This document shows positions 1-7,793 of a stretch of DNA of 64,000 nucleotides, piece after piece. A program made the translations under genes and the position numbers. The stretch is from Aquabacter cavernae (GTDB taxonomy: Bacteria > Pseudomonadota > Alphaproteobacteria > Rhizobiales > Xanthobacteraceae): contig NZ_RWKV01000017.1 in assembly GCF_003993795.1 (NCBI RefSeq), forward strand, positions 310,001-374,000, written 5' to 3'. Numbering within the stretch: position 1 is the first letter of the stretch; each line of letters starts with the position of its first letter. Below the pieces are notes generated by a model. It worked only from the letters and a program-made list of their open reading frames with translations. It was not told where the DNA came from and searched no databases.

Positions 1-329
1 ATCGGCGTCATCAGATGCACCAGCAGCGTGTCATTGGTGGTGATGCGCAGTTCGCCGGAGGGGCGCAGGTCCTGCCCCGTGATGCGCCGCTCCACCGCCG
101 CGATCTCCTCCGCCATGCGCTCGGCGAGGCGCACCATCTCCTCGCCCGTGGCGGTGGGCGCATAGCCGGTGCGCGAGCGCTCGAACAGACGGGCCCCCAA
201 TTGCCGCTCCAGCGCGCCCAGGCGCCGGAACACGGTGGAATGGTTCACGCCCAGCGCGTCCGCCGCCCCCACCAGCGACTTGGTGTCCGCCACCGCCTGC
301 ACGAGGCGGAAATCATCCCAGGCGATCAT
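1..329 (-). CDS. LysR-family transcriptional regulator (C-terminus off the left edge)
   Basis: The 109 visible codons encode a LysR-type N-terminus: a winged helix-turn-helix (ALGVNHSTVFRRLGALE, about residues 25-41), then the usual linker helix (GARLFERSRTGY) and the start of the effector domain (GELRITTNDTLLV). The ATG at 329 is preceded by an AGGTG-like ribosome site. The gene is divergent from the DoxX gene at 430, so it probably controls that gene and itself. A TTGCAC-N2-GTGCAA palindrome lies just upstream of its start. The effector cannot be told because the ligand-binding domain is cut off. Family assignment is secure; function is not. Confidence 0.88.
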   Translation of the reverse strand, partial: MIAWDDFRLVQAVADTKSLVGAADALGVNHSTVFRRLGALERQLGARLFERSRTGYAPTATGEEMVRLAERMAEEIAAVERRITGQDLRPSGELRITTNDTLLVHLMTP

Positions 330-332
330 CGA

Positions 333-346
333 TTGCACCTGTGCAA
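333..346. promoter_or_regulatory. Inverted repeat between divergent LysR gene and doxX, candidate operator
   Basis: TTGCAC-CT-GTGCAA is a perfect 6-bp-arm palindrome four bases upstream of the LysR start codon and 84 bp upstream of the DoxX gene. Its left half also resembles a -35 hexamer (TTGCAC) reading rightward, with CATTAT at 358-363 as a poor -10 after a 19-bp gap. LysR regulators usually bind such dyads in divergent intergenic regions. Operator use is inferred. Confidence 0.45.
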
Positions 347-429
347 ATAAAACTCGGCATTATCACTTATCGCATTGCAAATGGGGCGGCGCTACATCTT
401 TTGCCATAACGAACCTCATGGAGGCAGAA

Positions 430-855
430 ATGATCGACCTTCGTACCGCTCCCTACGGCCTGTTCCTTCTTCGCGCCGCCCTCGGGCTGATGTGGATCTC
501 CCACGCGCTGATGAAGCTCTTCGCGTTCGGCATCACCGGCTTCGCCGGCTATCTCTCCTCGCTGGGCATGCCCGGCTTCCTGGCCGGCCCGGTCATCCTC
601 ATCGAACTGGTGGGCGGCCTGCTCATCCTGTTTGGCGTCTTCGCCCGCCCGGTGGCGGTGCTGATGATCCCGGTGATGCTGGGCGCCATGTCGGCCCATT
701 TGGGCAATGGCTGGCTGTTCTCGGTGCCCGGCGGCGGCTGGGAATATCCCGCCTTCCTCATCGTCTCGTCCCTTTCGGTGGGCCTTGCCGGCGAGGGCGC
801 CTTCGCCCTGCGCTCCACCGCGCTCATCCCCGGCCTGAAGCCCGCCACGGCCTGA
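430..855 (+). CDS. DoxX family inner-membrane protein
   Basis: A 141-residue polytopic membrane protein with about four hydrophobic segments. It has the DoxX pattern: an N-terminal LLRAALGLMWISHALMKLF segment, a small Gly-rich loop, VILIELVGGLLILFGVFARP in the second/third helices, and a hydrophobic C-terminal half. A strong GGAGG site precedes the ATG at 430. DoxX-like proteins are linked to thiosulfate:quinone oxidation or membrane redox stress, but the family is functionally mixed and nothing here decides. A divergent LysR gene is its likely regulator and a strong terminator follows it. Confidence 0.85.
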   Translation: MIDLRTAPYGLFLLRAALGLMWISHALMKLFAFGITGFAGYLSSLGMPGFLAGPVILIELVGGLLILFGVFARPVAVLMIPVMLGAMSAHLGNGWLFSVPGGGWEYPAFLIVSSLSVGLAGEGAFALRSTALIPGLKPATA

Positions 856-875
856 CCGCGCCGGCTTCCCAAATG

Positions 876-915
876 AAAAATCCGCCCGAGCCCCAGGCCC
901 GGGCGGTTTTTTTTT
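876..915. terminator. Bidirectional rho-independent terminator
   Basis: A GC-rich hairpin (CCGCCCG...CGGGCGG, 882-906) is followed by nine T's (907-915) and preceded by an A-run (876-880). It can therefore terminate both the DoxX transcript (+) and the converging MAPEG transcript (-). Confidence 0.85.
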
Positions 916-919
916 GCGT

Positions 920-1312
920 TCAGACCAGCGGCGACAAGAGCACCAGGAACATCCCCGCCATGGCCACGGTCCAGACCAGAGAGCGCACATAGGGCACGCC
1001 GAACGCATAAAGCGGCACATAAGCGAGGCGCGCCCAGAAATAGAGCGCGGCGCCACCCATGGAGAGCCAATTGTGCGCCCCCGCGAAATGGGCGACGGCC
1101 ACCGCGCCCACGAACAGGGGAAAGGTCTCCATCATGTTGCGATGGGCCCGCTCCAGCCGCCCGCCCAGCCCGTCCAGGGGCGGCATGGGGACATCGCGCG
1201 GCCCGGCATTCCAGGCGAGGCCCCGCGCGCGGGTGGCGATGCCGATGGGCAGCAGGAGCTGGATGAAGGCGAGGACGATGCTCAAGGCGAGATAAACCAG
1301 CTCAACGGTCAT
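920..1312 (-). CDS. MAPEG family membrane protein
   Basis: A 130-residue protein with four predicted membrane helices and the MAPEG signature [16 protein letters not shown] (arginine/asparagine/glutamate-rich end of helix 2, about residues 52-67). Bacterial MAPEG members are membrane glutathione-S-transferase-like proteins of mostly unknown substrate. Its ATG overlaps the last 11 bases of the UPF0178 gene, so the two are co-transcribed. A second, more divergent MAPEG paralogue lies at 40216-40635. Confidence 0.87.
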   Translation of the reverse strand: MTVELVYLALSIVLAFIQLLLPIGIATRARGLAWNAGPRDVPMPPLDGLGGRLERAHRNMMETFPLFVGAVAVAHFAGAHNWLSMGGAALYFWARLAYVPLYAFGVPYVRSLVWTVAMAGMFLVLLSPLV

Positions 1313-1829
1313 CGGCAGGCTCCTTCGGCGGGGTGGTCACGTAGCCGGCGCGCTTCAGGCGCACCAAGGCGAGATCCAAGGCGGAGAGGAAGGCCGAGCG
1401 GTCCCGCGCCGAGAAGGGCGGCGGCCCCCGTGTCACCTCGCCCGCCGAGCGCAGCGAATCCATGAGATCCCGGGTCGCCAGCGCGTCGCCGATAGTGGAC
1501 GGCGTGAAGGCGCGCCCCGTGGGCGAGAGCACGTCGGCCCCGGCAGTGACGCAGCGATGGGCCAGCGGAACGTCCGCCGTCACCACCACGTCGCCCTTGG
1601 AGACGCGCTCGGCGATATAATCGTCGGCCACATCCGGGCCGCTCGGCACCACCACGCGCTCCACCTGCACGTCGCGGGGAACCGCCAGGGGCGCGTTGGA
1701 CACCAGCACGACATGCACCCCGTGGCGCTCGGCCACGCGATACACCTCGTTCTTCACGGGGCAGGCATCGCCATCCACATAGAGGACGATGGGCGCGGCA
1801 CGAACGGCCGCCGGAGGACGGAAGGACAT
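1302..1829 (-). CDS. UPF0178 (YaiI/YqxD) family protein
   Basis: A 175-residue protein with the YaiI/YqxD hallmarks: [18 protein letters not shown] near the N-terminus, then [15 protein letters not shown] and [12 protein letters not shown] (acidic residues of a PIN-like nuclease fold). Biochemical function is not established. Homologues normally begin close to the LYVDGDACP strand, so the 13-residue N-terminal extension may be real or may reflect an upstream start. The ATG at 1829 has an AAGGGG-like site very close to it. It is followed, with overlap, by the MAPEG gene. Confidence 0.87.
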   Translation of the reverse strand: MSFRPPAAVRAAPIVLYVDGDACPVKNEVYRVAERHGVHVVLVSNAPLAVPRDVQVERVVVPSGPDVADDYIAERVSKGDVVVTADVPLAHRCVTAGADVLSPTGRAFTPSTIGDALATRDLMDSLRSAGEVTRGPPPFSARDRSAFLSALDLALVRLKRAGYVTTPPKEPADDR

Positions 1830-1910
1830 GCCCCTTCATACGCCATTCGCCCGCCGCCCCCAACCAATGGGAGAGTTGACGGGACGCCCCGCCAAGGCTT
1901 CATTCCCCCC

Positions 1911-2705
1911 ATGACGCAGCCCAATTCGCGCCTCGGAGCCTGGCTCCGGAAACTCCCGGTCATCGGCCCTGCTTTGTCCCATGTGGTGCGGCTGGAATGG
2001 CTGACGCTGGCCATCATCGCCGTGGCGGCCCTGGCCTTCTATGGCTTCCTCGTCCTGGCGGACGAGGTGATGGAAGGCGAGACCCATCAACTGGACGAGC
2101 GCATCCTCCTGATGCTGCGCGAGCCGGGCAATACCGCCGACCCCATCGGCCCCAGCTGGCTGGAAGAATCGGTGCGCGACCTGACCGCGCTCGGGGGCAC
2201 CACCATCCTCACCCTGGTGACGCTGGCGGTGCTCGCCTATCTGCTGCTCACCGGCCGACGCCTCACGGCCTTCACGGTGTTCCTCTCGGTGGCCGGCGGC
2301 ACCATCCTGTCCAGCGCGCTGAAATGGGGCATCGGGCGCCCGCGGCCGGACCTCGTGCCCCACGGCATGGAGGTCTATACGGCAAGCTTCCCCAGCGGCC
2401 ACTCCACCATGTCGGCCGTGGTCTATCTGACGCTGGGCGCGCTCCTCGCCCGCACCGAGCCGCGCTGGCGCGTGAAGGTCTTCCTGCTGGGCCTCGCCGT
2501 CGCGGTCACCGTTATCGTGGGTATCAGCCGCATCTATCTGGGCGTCCACTGGCCCACCGACGTTCTGGGCGGCTGGGCGCTGGGAGCGGGCTGGGCGTGC
2601 CTGTGCTGGCTGGTGCTGCTCTGGCTGCAGATGCGCGGCGAAGTGGAGCCGGAAGGCAAGGTGCCCACCGAGGGTGATGCGCCCGCCGTGGGCAATCGCG
2701 GCTGA
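1911..2705 (+). CDS. PAP2 superfamily membrane phosphatase
   Basis: A 264-residue polytopic protein with the three phosphatase motifs of the PAP2/undecaprenyl-pyrophosphatase-like family: KWGIGRPRP (motif 1, about residue 140), SFPSGHSTMSA (motif 2, about 160) and SRIYLGVHWPTDV (motif 3, about 203). Catalysis uses the histidines of motifs 2 and 3. Substrate is probably a lipid phosphate (phosphatidate, or undecaprenyl or lipid A phosphates) at the membrane. The ATG at 1911 is chosen because the reading frame upstream of it is antisense to the UPF0178 gene and shows no domain. The C-terminal 30 residues are a charged cytosolic tail. Confidence 0.9.
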   Translation: MTQPNSRLGAWLRKLPVIGPALSHVVRLEWLTLAIIAVAALAFYGFLVLADEVMEGETHQLDERILLMLREPGNTADPIGPSWLEESVRDLTALGGTTILTLVTLAVLAYLLLTGRRLTAFTVFLSVAGGTILSSALKWGIGRPRPDLVPHGMEVYTASFPSGHSTMSAVVYLTLGALLARTEPRWRVKVFLLGLAVAVTVIVGISRIYLGVHWPTDVLGGWALGAGWACLCWLVLLWLQMRGEVEPEGKVPTEGDAPAVGNRG

Positions 2706-3023
2706 CGCTGGCGCGCGCCAAGCGGAGGAGCGTCGCTATCTCCCCGCTCCGGCTTGCGAGTGAAGGCTCTGGAACGGGCAAGGTCGCGCACTCTCGGAGC
2801 GACCACCCGTCCTCCCTCCCCCCCCGCAAGCGGGAGAGGGCTTTTCATGCGCTGCGAACCGCACGTTCTACGACAGGTTGTTGTTCCGCTTGCAGGGAAG
2901 AACAGGAACCGGCGAAAACAGAGGAAGGTTGCGGGGACGCGGTAGCTTCCAGGCGGCGTCGATCAACCCACAGGGCAAAGCCCCGCGCGTAACGGCCCTG
3001 GGAACGCCTGGCGATCCTCGCGA
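2706..3023. other. Intergenic stretch, no gene seen
   Basis: About 318 bp between the PAP2 gene and the 3' end of prs. It contains a pyrimidine-rich block with a short hairpin (CCCCCGCAAGCGGGAG near 2819-2834, followed by CTTTT) of a type common between genes in high-GC alphaproteobacteria, and possibly acts as a weak terminator. No ORF here looks coding. Confidence 0.5.
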
Positions 3024-3977
3024 TCAGTCGAACAGCGAGGAGACCGATTCTTCGTGCGCCGTGCGCGCGATGGCCTCGCCGATCAGGGTGCCGATGGAAA
3101 GCACGCGGATGTTGCGCGCCACCCGCACCGCCTCGGTGGGCTGGATGGAATCGGTGATCACCAATTCCTTCAGCTTGGAGGCGGTGATGCGGGCCACCGC
3201 GCCGCCGGAGAGCACGCCGTGGGTGATGTAGGCATGCACTTCCAGCGCGCCGCGCGCCAGCAGCGCCTCGGCCGCGTTCACCAGCGTGCCGCCGGAATCG
3301 ACGATGTCGTCCACCAGGATGCAGGACCGGCCTTCCACATTGCCGATCACGTTCATCACTTCGCTCTCGCCCGGCCGCTCGCGGCGCTTGTCCACGATGG
3401 CGAGCTGGGCGTCGATGCGCTTGGCGAGCGCGCGGGCGCGCACCACGCCGCCCACGTCCGGGGAGACCACCACGAGGTTCGAGGTGTCGAACCGCTCCTT
3501 GATGTCGCGCACCATGACGGGCGCGGCATAGAGATTGTCCGTGGGGATGTCGAAGAAGCCCTGGATCTGCCCGGCATGCAGGTCCAGCGTCATCACGCGG
3601 TCGGCGCCCGCATGGGTGATGAGGTTGGCCACCAGCTTGGCGGAGATGGGCGTGCGCGGGCCGGGTTTGCGGTCCTGGCGGGCATAGCCGAAATAGGGAA
3701 GCACCGCCGTGATGCGCTTGGCGGAGGCACGGCGCAGCGCATCGATGATGATGAGCAGCTCCATGAGATGGTCATTGGTGGGAAAGGACGTGGACTGGAT
3801 CACGAACGTGTCCTGCCCGCGCACATTTTCCTGGATCTCGACGAAGATCTCCATGTCCGCAAAGCGCCGGACAACCGCCTTGGTCAGCGGCGTCTCCAGA
3901 TAGGCGGCTATGGCTTCGGAAAGCGCCCGGTTGGAATTGCCGGCCACAAGCTTCATGGATCCGTTCTCGCTCGACAT
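3024..3977 (-). CDS. prs: Ribose-phosphate pyrophosphokinase (PRPP synthetase)
   Basis: A 317-residue class I PRPP synthetase making PRPP from ribose-5-phosphate and ATP for purine, pyrimidine, His and NAD synthesis. It shows the ATP-binding [16 protein letters not shown] region, the flexible loop [11 protein letters not shown], the metal-binding [16 protein letters not shown], the catalytic [10 protein letters not shown] loop and the PRPP-binding [12 protein letters not shown]. Length and motifs are full. The first ATG at 3977 has GGGGATAGT upstream; the internal ATG at 3956 (MKLVAGN) corresponds to the common family start. It stands alone on the minus strand. Confidence 0.97.
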   Translation of the reverse strand: MSSENGSMKLVAGNSNRALSEAIAAYLETPLTKAVVRRFADMEIFVEIQENVRGQDTFVIQSTSFPTNDHLMELLIIIDALRRASAKRITAVLPYFGYARQDRKPGPRTPISAKLVANLITHAGADRVMTLDLHAGQIQGFFDIPTDNLYAAPVMVRDIKERFDTSNLVVVSPDVGGVVRARALAKRIDAQLAIVDKRRERPGESEVMNVIGNVEGRSCILVDDIVDSGGTLVNAAEALLARGALEVHAYITHGVLSGGAVARITASKLKELVITDSIQPTEAVRVARNIRVLSIGTLIGEAIARTAHEESVSSLFD

Positions 3978-4055
3978 ACTATCCCCGCCCGAAGGCTGGC
4001 CCCAGCCGCCCCGCGCGGCATTGATTGGCGGCGCGCGGCGCCTTTGTAAAGCCTG

Positions 4056-4697
4056 TTACTGCGCCGCGTAGGCGAGAGCGTTGGAGTGCGGCGCTTCGGC
4101 CACGGGCGGGCCGTCGCCGTTCACCGGCGGCGCGGCCGGCTGCGGCGCGGCGGGCGCCGGCTCGGCCGGGGCAGCGGCGGTCGCAGGAGCGGCAGGGGCG
4201 GCCGACGGAGCCGGCGGCGGCGCGCCAACGGTTTCCGCAAGGGCCGCCATGGACATGCCGGCGATGCGGTTCAGCACGTCCTCGTCGCAGGCCTGCCAGG
4301 CATCGCCCTTGGCGCGCTTCACCACTTCCTCGCCGGTGAGCCGGGCGACGCGCTGCTTGTTGGCGTCGAACACGTCCCACACATAGGTGACGGCGGTCTT
4401 GTCCTTGGTGCTGTTCACCGCCAGATAGCCGCGCACCCGGTAGGCGGCAGGCTCGGAGCGGGAGACCACGGACACCTTCTGGGTCTGGGCCTCGGTGGTG
4501 AGCTGGGTCACGAGCTTCTCGAAGGTCGCCTTGGGCGGGCCGTCGATGGATTCGAATGCGAGGCTTTTGGAGCCTGCCGAGGCGTAGCCGGTGCCGTCGG
4601 TCTGGCAGGCGGCGAGCGCAAGGCCCATCCCCAACAGGACCACACGGCCCGCGATAAGAAAGAGGCCGCGCCCCCGGCTTACCGTCGCATCGCTCAT
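4056..4697 (-). CDS. Putative outer-membrane/periplasmic lipoprotein with Ala/Pro-rich tail
   Basis: A 213-residue protein with a lipoprotein signal peptide: basic N-terminus (SRGRG), hydrophobic core, and lipobox LAAC with Cys at residue 31. The middle (about 45-155) is a compact domain with conserved-looking strands (YRVRGYLAVN, VTYVWDVFDANKQRVARLTGEE). The last 60 residues are almost only Ala and Pro, a likely periplasm-spanning or disordered tail. The ATG at 4697 follows GAGGGGAAGC; an in-frame upstream extension has no ribosome site and would bury the signal peptide. No function is recognised. Confidence 0.8.
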   Translation of the reverse strand: MSDATVSRGRGLFLIAGRVVLLGMGLALAACQTDGTGYASAGSKSLAFESIDGPPKATFEKLVTQLTTEAQTQKVSVVSRSEPAAYRVRGYLAVNSTKDKTAVTYVWDVFDANKQRVARLTGEEVVKRAKGDAWQACDEDVLNRIAGMSMAALAETVGAPPPAPSAAPAAPATAAAPAEPAPAAPQPAAPPVNGDGPPVAEAPHSNALAYAAQ

Positions 4698-4885
4698 GCG
4701 GCTTCCCCTCGTCAGATGTCCGATGAGAGGAGGGTTACCGTTTATTAACCGGCAGGTCCAGAGTGCCGTTAAGAACCTGTTAAGGAGCGACGGATTTCCG
4801 GGCCTTTCCAAGGCGCTCGCGCGCCGGGCCGGACGCCCTTCGAGGGCGCTTTGGCGCGGGTTTCCGGCGGCCCTTAACTATTCGG

Positions 4886-5668
4886 TCATGTTTGTGTGGT
4901 CGGCGCCAGCGTGATGGCGGCCACCAGCCGGCCGTAATCCGGCTCCTTGCGGTGGGTGGAGCGGCGGTAGCTGAAGAAGCGATCCTCGTCGGAATAGGTG
5001 TCGAGGCCCAGATCCTCGATGCGCTCCACGCCCGCTTCCCGCAGGCGGTGGGCGATGAAGCCCGGCAGGTTGAACAAGGCATGCCCCGGCCGCTCGGCGG
5101 GCTTGAAGAAGCGCGCGAAGGCGGGGTCCGTGTCGAGGAAGCGGGCCAGGAAATCCTCGCCCACCTCGTAACTGTCCTGCCGGATCAGCGGGCCGATGGC
5201 GGCATGGATGTCCCCGCGCCGGGCGCCAAGCCGCTCCATGGCGGCGAGCGTGCCCTCGATGACACCGCCGAAGGCCCCTTTCCAGCCCGCATGGGCCGCG
5301 CCCACCACACGGGCCACGGGATCGGCGAACAGGACCGGCCCGCAATCGGCCACCGTGATGGTGGCGCCGAGGCCCGGCACGGCGGTCACCACCGCATCGG
5401 CCTTGGGCGCGTCCTCGCGGGTCCAGGGGGTTTCCAGGATGACCGCGTCGGGGGAATGCACCTGCCAGCAGGCCACCAAAGCGGCCGGCTCGATGCCCAG
5501 CGCCCCGGCCATGCGGGCGCGGTTCTCGCTCACCTTGGCAAGGTCGTCCTGCGAGCCCATGCCGCCATTGAGGCTGGCATAGAGGCCCTCCGACACGCCG
5601 CCCCGGCGGGTGAAGAAGGCATGGCGGATGCCGGGCAAAGCGGCGAGGGAGGGGGCTTCGATCTTCAT
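4886..5668 (-). CDS. pgeF: Peptidoglycan editing factor / laccase-domain protein (YfiH-DUF152 family)
   Basis: A 260-residue YfiH/YlmD family protein. It has the N-terminal HAFFTRRGGVSEG motif, TVADCGPVLFADP and the zinc-site AAHAGWKGAFGG motif, with another metal ligand (H) in the central domain. The family includes E. coli PgeF, which corrects misincorporated amino acids in UDP-MurNAc, and bacterial/eukaryotic members with purine-nucleoside activity. Its ATG (5666-5668) overlaps the stop of the upstream methyltransferase in an ATGA, so translation is coupled. It is the last gene of an lgt-midA-pgeF operon. Confidence 0.9.
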   Translation of the reverse strand: MKIEAPSLAALPGIRHAFFTRRGGVSEGLYASLNGGMGSQDDLAKVSENRARMAGALGIEPAALVACWQVHSPDAVILETPWTREDAPKADAVVTAVPGLGATITVADCGPVLFADPVARVVGAAHAGWKGAFGGVIEGTLAAMERLGARRGDIHAAIGPLIRQDSYEVGEDFLARFLDTDPAFARFFKPAERPGHALFNLPGFIAHRLREAGVERIEDLGLDTYSDEDRFFSYRRSTHRKEPDYGRLVAAITLAPTTQT

Positions 5669-6789
5669 GCGTCCGGCTCCGCGACCGCTTCCTCCGCCGC
5701 GAATCCCGGCGGCGGGCCTGCCTTTGGATCGCACAGGCTCAGCACCTTGAACAGGGCGCCCATCTCCCCCTCGCCCCGTCCGGCAAGGCGGGAGAGGGCG
5801 GCGGTGATGGCCTTGCGCTGGGAGGCGTTGGTGCTCTGCTGCAGCCGCTCCGCCCGCTGGACGATGCCGAGCCGCATGAGGAAGTCCCCCTGGGTCAGCG
5901 GGCCATAGGCGGCCGCCCCTTCCACCAGCGCCCGGCGGGCGAGAGCGGTGAAATCCACATGGGCGGTGAGGTCCGCCTCCCCCGGCGCCTCCAGCGGGTC
6001 CGCATAGCGATGGGCCCGCACCGCCTGGAGCGTGTCGCCGACGCCGGGGCGGGCCGGACCGTAATCGATGATGAGCGCCGCGCCGCCTTGCTCGGCGATG
6101 CGCCGGGCCAGCGTGGCGGCCGCGCCGCTCTCCAGATGCTCCAGCACCGCGCCCTCGGCATGGGCGCCGGGCACGAAGCGCGCCAAGGCGGCGCCGAGCG
6201 GAGCGGGACGCGGATCGAGCCCGAAGGCGAGCCGCCCGTCCGGGCCGAAGCCCACGCGCCGCTCATGCCAGCCCTCCGCCCCCCTCACGAACTGGGAGAT
6301 GGGCAGGGCGTCGAAGAATTCGTTGGCCAGCACGATGGCGGGACCGGGCGGCACGTCCTCCAGCCGGTCGTGCCACTGAGGCGACACCTTGGGCAGCGCC
6401 GCCTTCTGGCGGGCGCGCAAGGCGGGGCTCGTCTCCACCAGATGGACGCTCACCCCCTCCCCGAAGGCGGGCACCACGCGCGCGGCGCGCAGCACATCGG
6501 CCATGAGCGTGCCCCGCCCCGGCCCCAGCTCCACCAGCCGCACGCCCTCGGGCGATCCCATCTGCTGCCAGGTGGCCACCGCCCACAGGCCCAGCAATTC
6601 GCCGAACATCTGGCTGATCTCGGGGGCGGTGGTGAAGTCGCCCTGCGCGCCGAGGGGATCGCGGGTGATGTAATAGCCGTGCACGGGATGGCCCAGGCAC
6701 AAGGCCATGTAGCGCGAGACCGGCATCGGCCCTTCGGCGGCGATGAGGTCGCGGATCTCCCGCTCCAGCGCGGTCATCTGTTCGGTCAT
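5665..6789 (-). CDS. Class I SAM-dependent methyltransferase, MidA/NDUFAF7 family
   Basis: A 374-residue DUF185 protein. Residues 1-70 carry the family N-terminus (GPMPVSRYMALCLGHPVHGY, then GDFTTAPEISQMFGE). Residues about 85-105 form the SAM-binding VELGPGRGTLMADVLRA motif, and VLANEFFDALPISQF follows. In mitochondria NDUFAF7 methylates an arginine of complex I (NDUFS2). A comparable role in alphaproteobacterial NADH dehydrogenase assembly is likely but inferred. It overlaps lgt upstream by 4 bp (ATGA) and pgeF downstream by 4 bp. Confidence 0.9.
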   Translation of the reverse strand: MTEQMTALEREIRDLIAAEGPMPVSRYMALCLGHPVHGYYITRDPLGAQGDFTTAPEISQMFGELLGLWAVATWQQMGSPEGVRLVELGPGRGTLMADVLRAARVVPAFGEGVSVHLVETSPALRARQKAALPKVSPQWHDRLEDVPPGPAIVLANEFFDALPISQFVRGAEGWHERRVGFGPDGRLAFGLDPRPAPLGAALARFVPGAHAEGAVLEHLESGAAATLARRIAEQGGAALIIDYGPARPGVGDTLQAVRAHRYADPLEAPGEADLTAHVDFTALARRALVEGAAAYGPLTQGDFLMRLGIVQRAERLQQSTNASQRKAITAALSRLAGRGEGEMGALFKVLSLCDPKAGPPPGFAAEEAVAEPDA

Positions 6790-7604
6790 GACGCGCGGGG
6801 CTCGCTCTTGACGGCATGGAGCACCAGAAGCGCCCCGCCGATCACCAACGGCAGCGACAGGAGCATGCCCATTGTGGTGCCGAAGGCGAGATAGCCGAGC
6901 TGCGGGTCCGGCTCGCGGAAGAATTCGCCCGTGATCCGCCCCAGGCCATAGCCGATGCCGAAAATGCCCGCCGCGAGGCCCGGCCGCCTGAGCACGCCGA
7001 GCCGCACGCTCACCAACATGACCACCAGAAGAAGCGCGCCCTCAAGCGCGGCCTCGTAAAGCTGGCTGGGATGGCGGGGCACGTTGCCGCCGGAGGGAAA
7101 GATGACCGCCCAGGGCACGTCCGAGGGGCGGCCCCACAACTCTCCATTGATGAAATTGGCGATGCGCCCGAACAAGAGGCCCACCGGCGCCACCACGCCC
7201 GCCACGTCCAGCAGGCAGAGAACGGGAATGCCCCGCTTGCGGGCGAACAGGATGAGCGCCACCAGCGTGCCCGCCAGCCCGCCATGGAAGGACATGCCGC
7301 CCTTCCACACCATCACGATCTCGGCGGGATGCTGGAGGAAATAGTCGGGATTGTAGAACAGCACATAGCCGAGCCGCCCGCCCAGGATGACGCCCAGCGT
7401 CGCCCAGAACAGCGCATCGTCGAAATCCACCGGCCGCATGGGCGAGGTGCCGCCCCACACGCCGGGGCGCGCGGCGATCATGCGGGCGAGCTGCCAGCCG
7501 ATCAGCAGGCCGAAAATATAAGCGAGCGCGTACCAGCGGATGGCGAACGGGCCCAATGCGACCAGCACCGGGTCGATGGCGGGAAAGGGCAGCGCGAGCA
7601 TCAT
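6786..7604 (-). CDS. lgt: Prolipoprotein diacylglyceryl transferase
   Basis: A 272-residue polytopic enzyme that transfers diacylglycerol from phosphatidylglycerol to the lipobox cysteine of prolipoproteins. It shows IRWYALAYIFGLLIGW (helix 1), SFHGGLAGTLVA (essential HGG motif) and the Lgt signature RIANFINGELWGRPSD, followed by PRHPSQLYEA. The start is set at 7604 (two adjacent ATGs, 7604 and 7601) behind a GGAGG 13 bases upstream. An ORF extension to 7643 lacks a ribosome site. First gene of lgt-midA-pgeF and divergent from the antiporter gene. Confidence 0.95.
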   Translation of the reverse strand: MMLALPFPAIDPVLVALGPFAIRWYALAYIFGLLIGWQLARMIAARPGVWGGTSPMRPVDFDDALFWATLGVILGGRLGYVLFYNPDYFLQHPAEIVMVWKGGMSFHGGLAGTLVALILFARKRGIPVLCLLDVAGVVAPVGLLFGRIANFINGELWGRPSDVPWAVIFPSGGNVPRHPSQLYEAALEGALLLVVMLVSVRLGVLRRPGLAAGIFGIGYGLGRITGEFFREPDPQLGYLAFGTTMGMLLSLPLVIGGALLVLHAVKSEPRAS

Positions 7605-7793
7605 CGGGGAAGCCGTCCTCCAGCCGGGGCAAGGCCTCCGCATGTGCCTGCTGGGTGCCTGGGCGTCAAGGCGGGCCGCACGAAGCGGCCACGCGCGTCA
7701 CCCCCCGGCCGACCGCCCGCCCCCCTGTTCAGCCCATTCCAGGCATGGTTCAAAGCTGCGTGACACAGGGGGGACGCGGGGGCGGAGCCGAGC

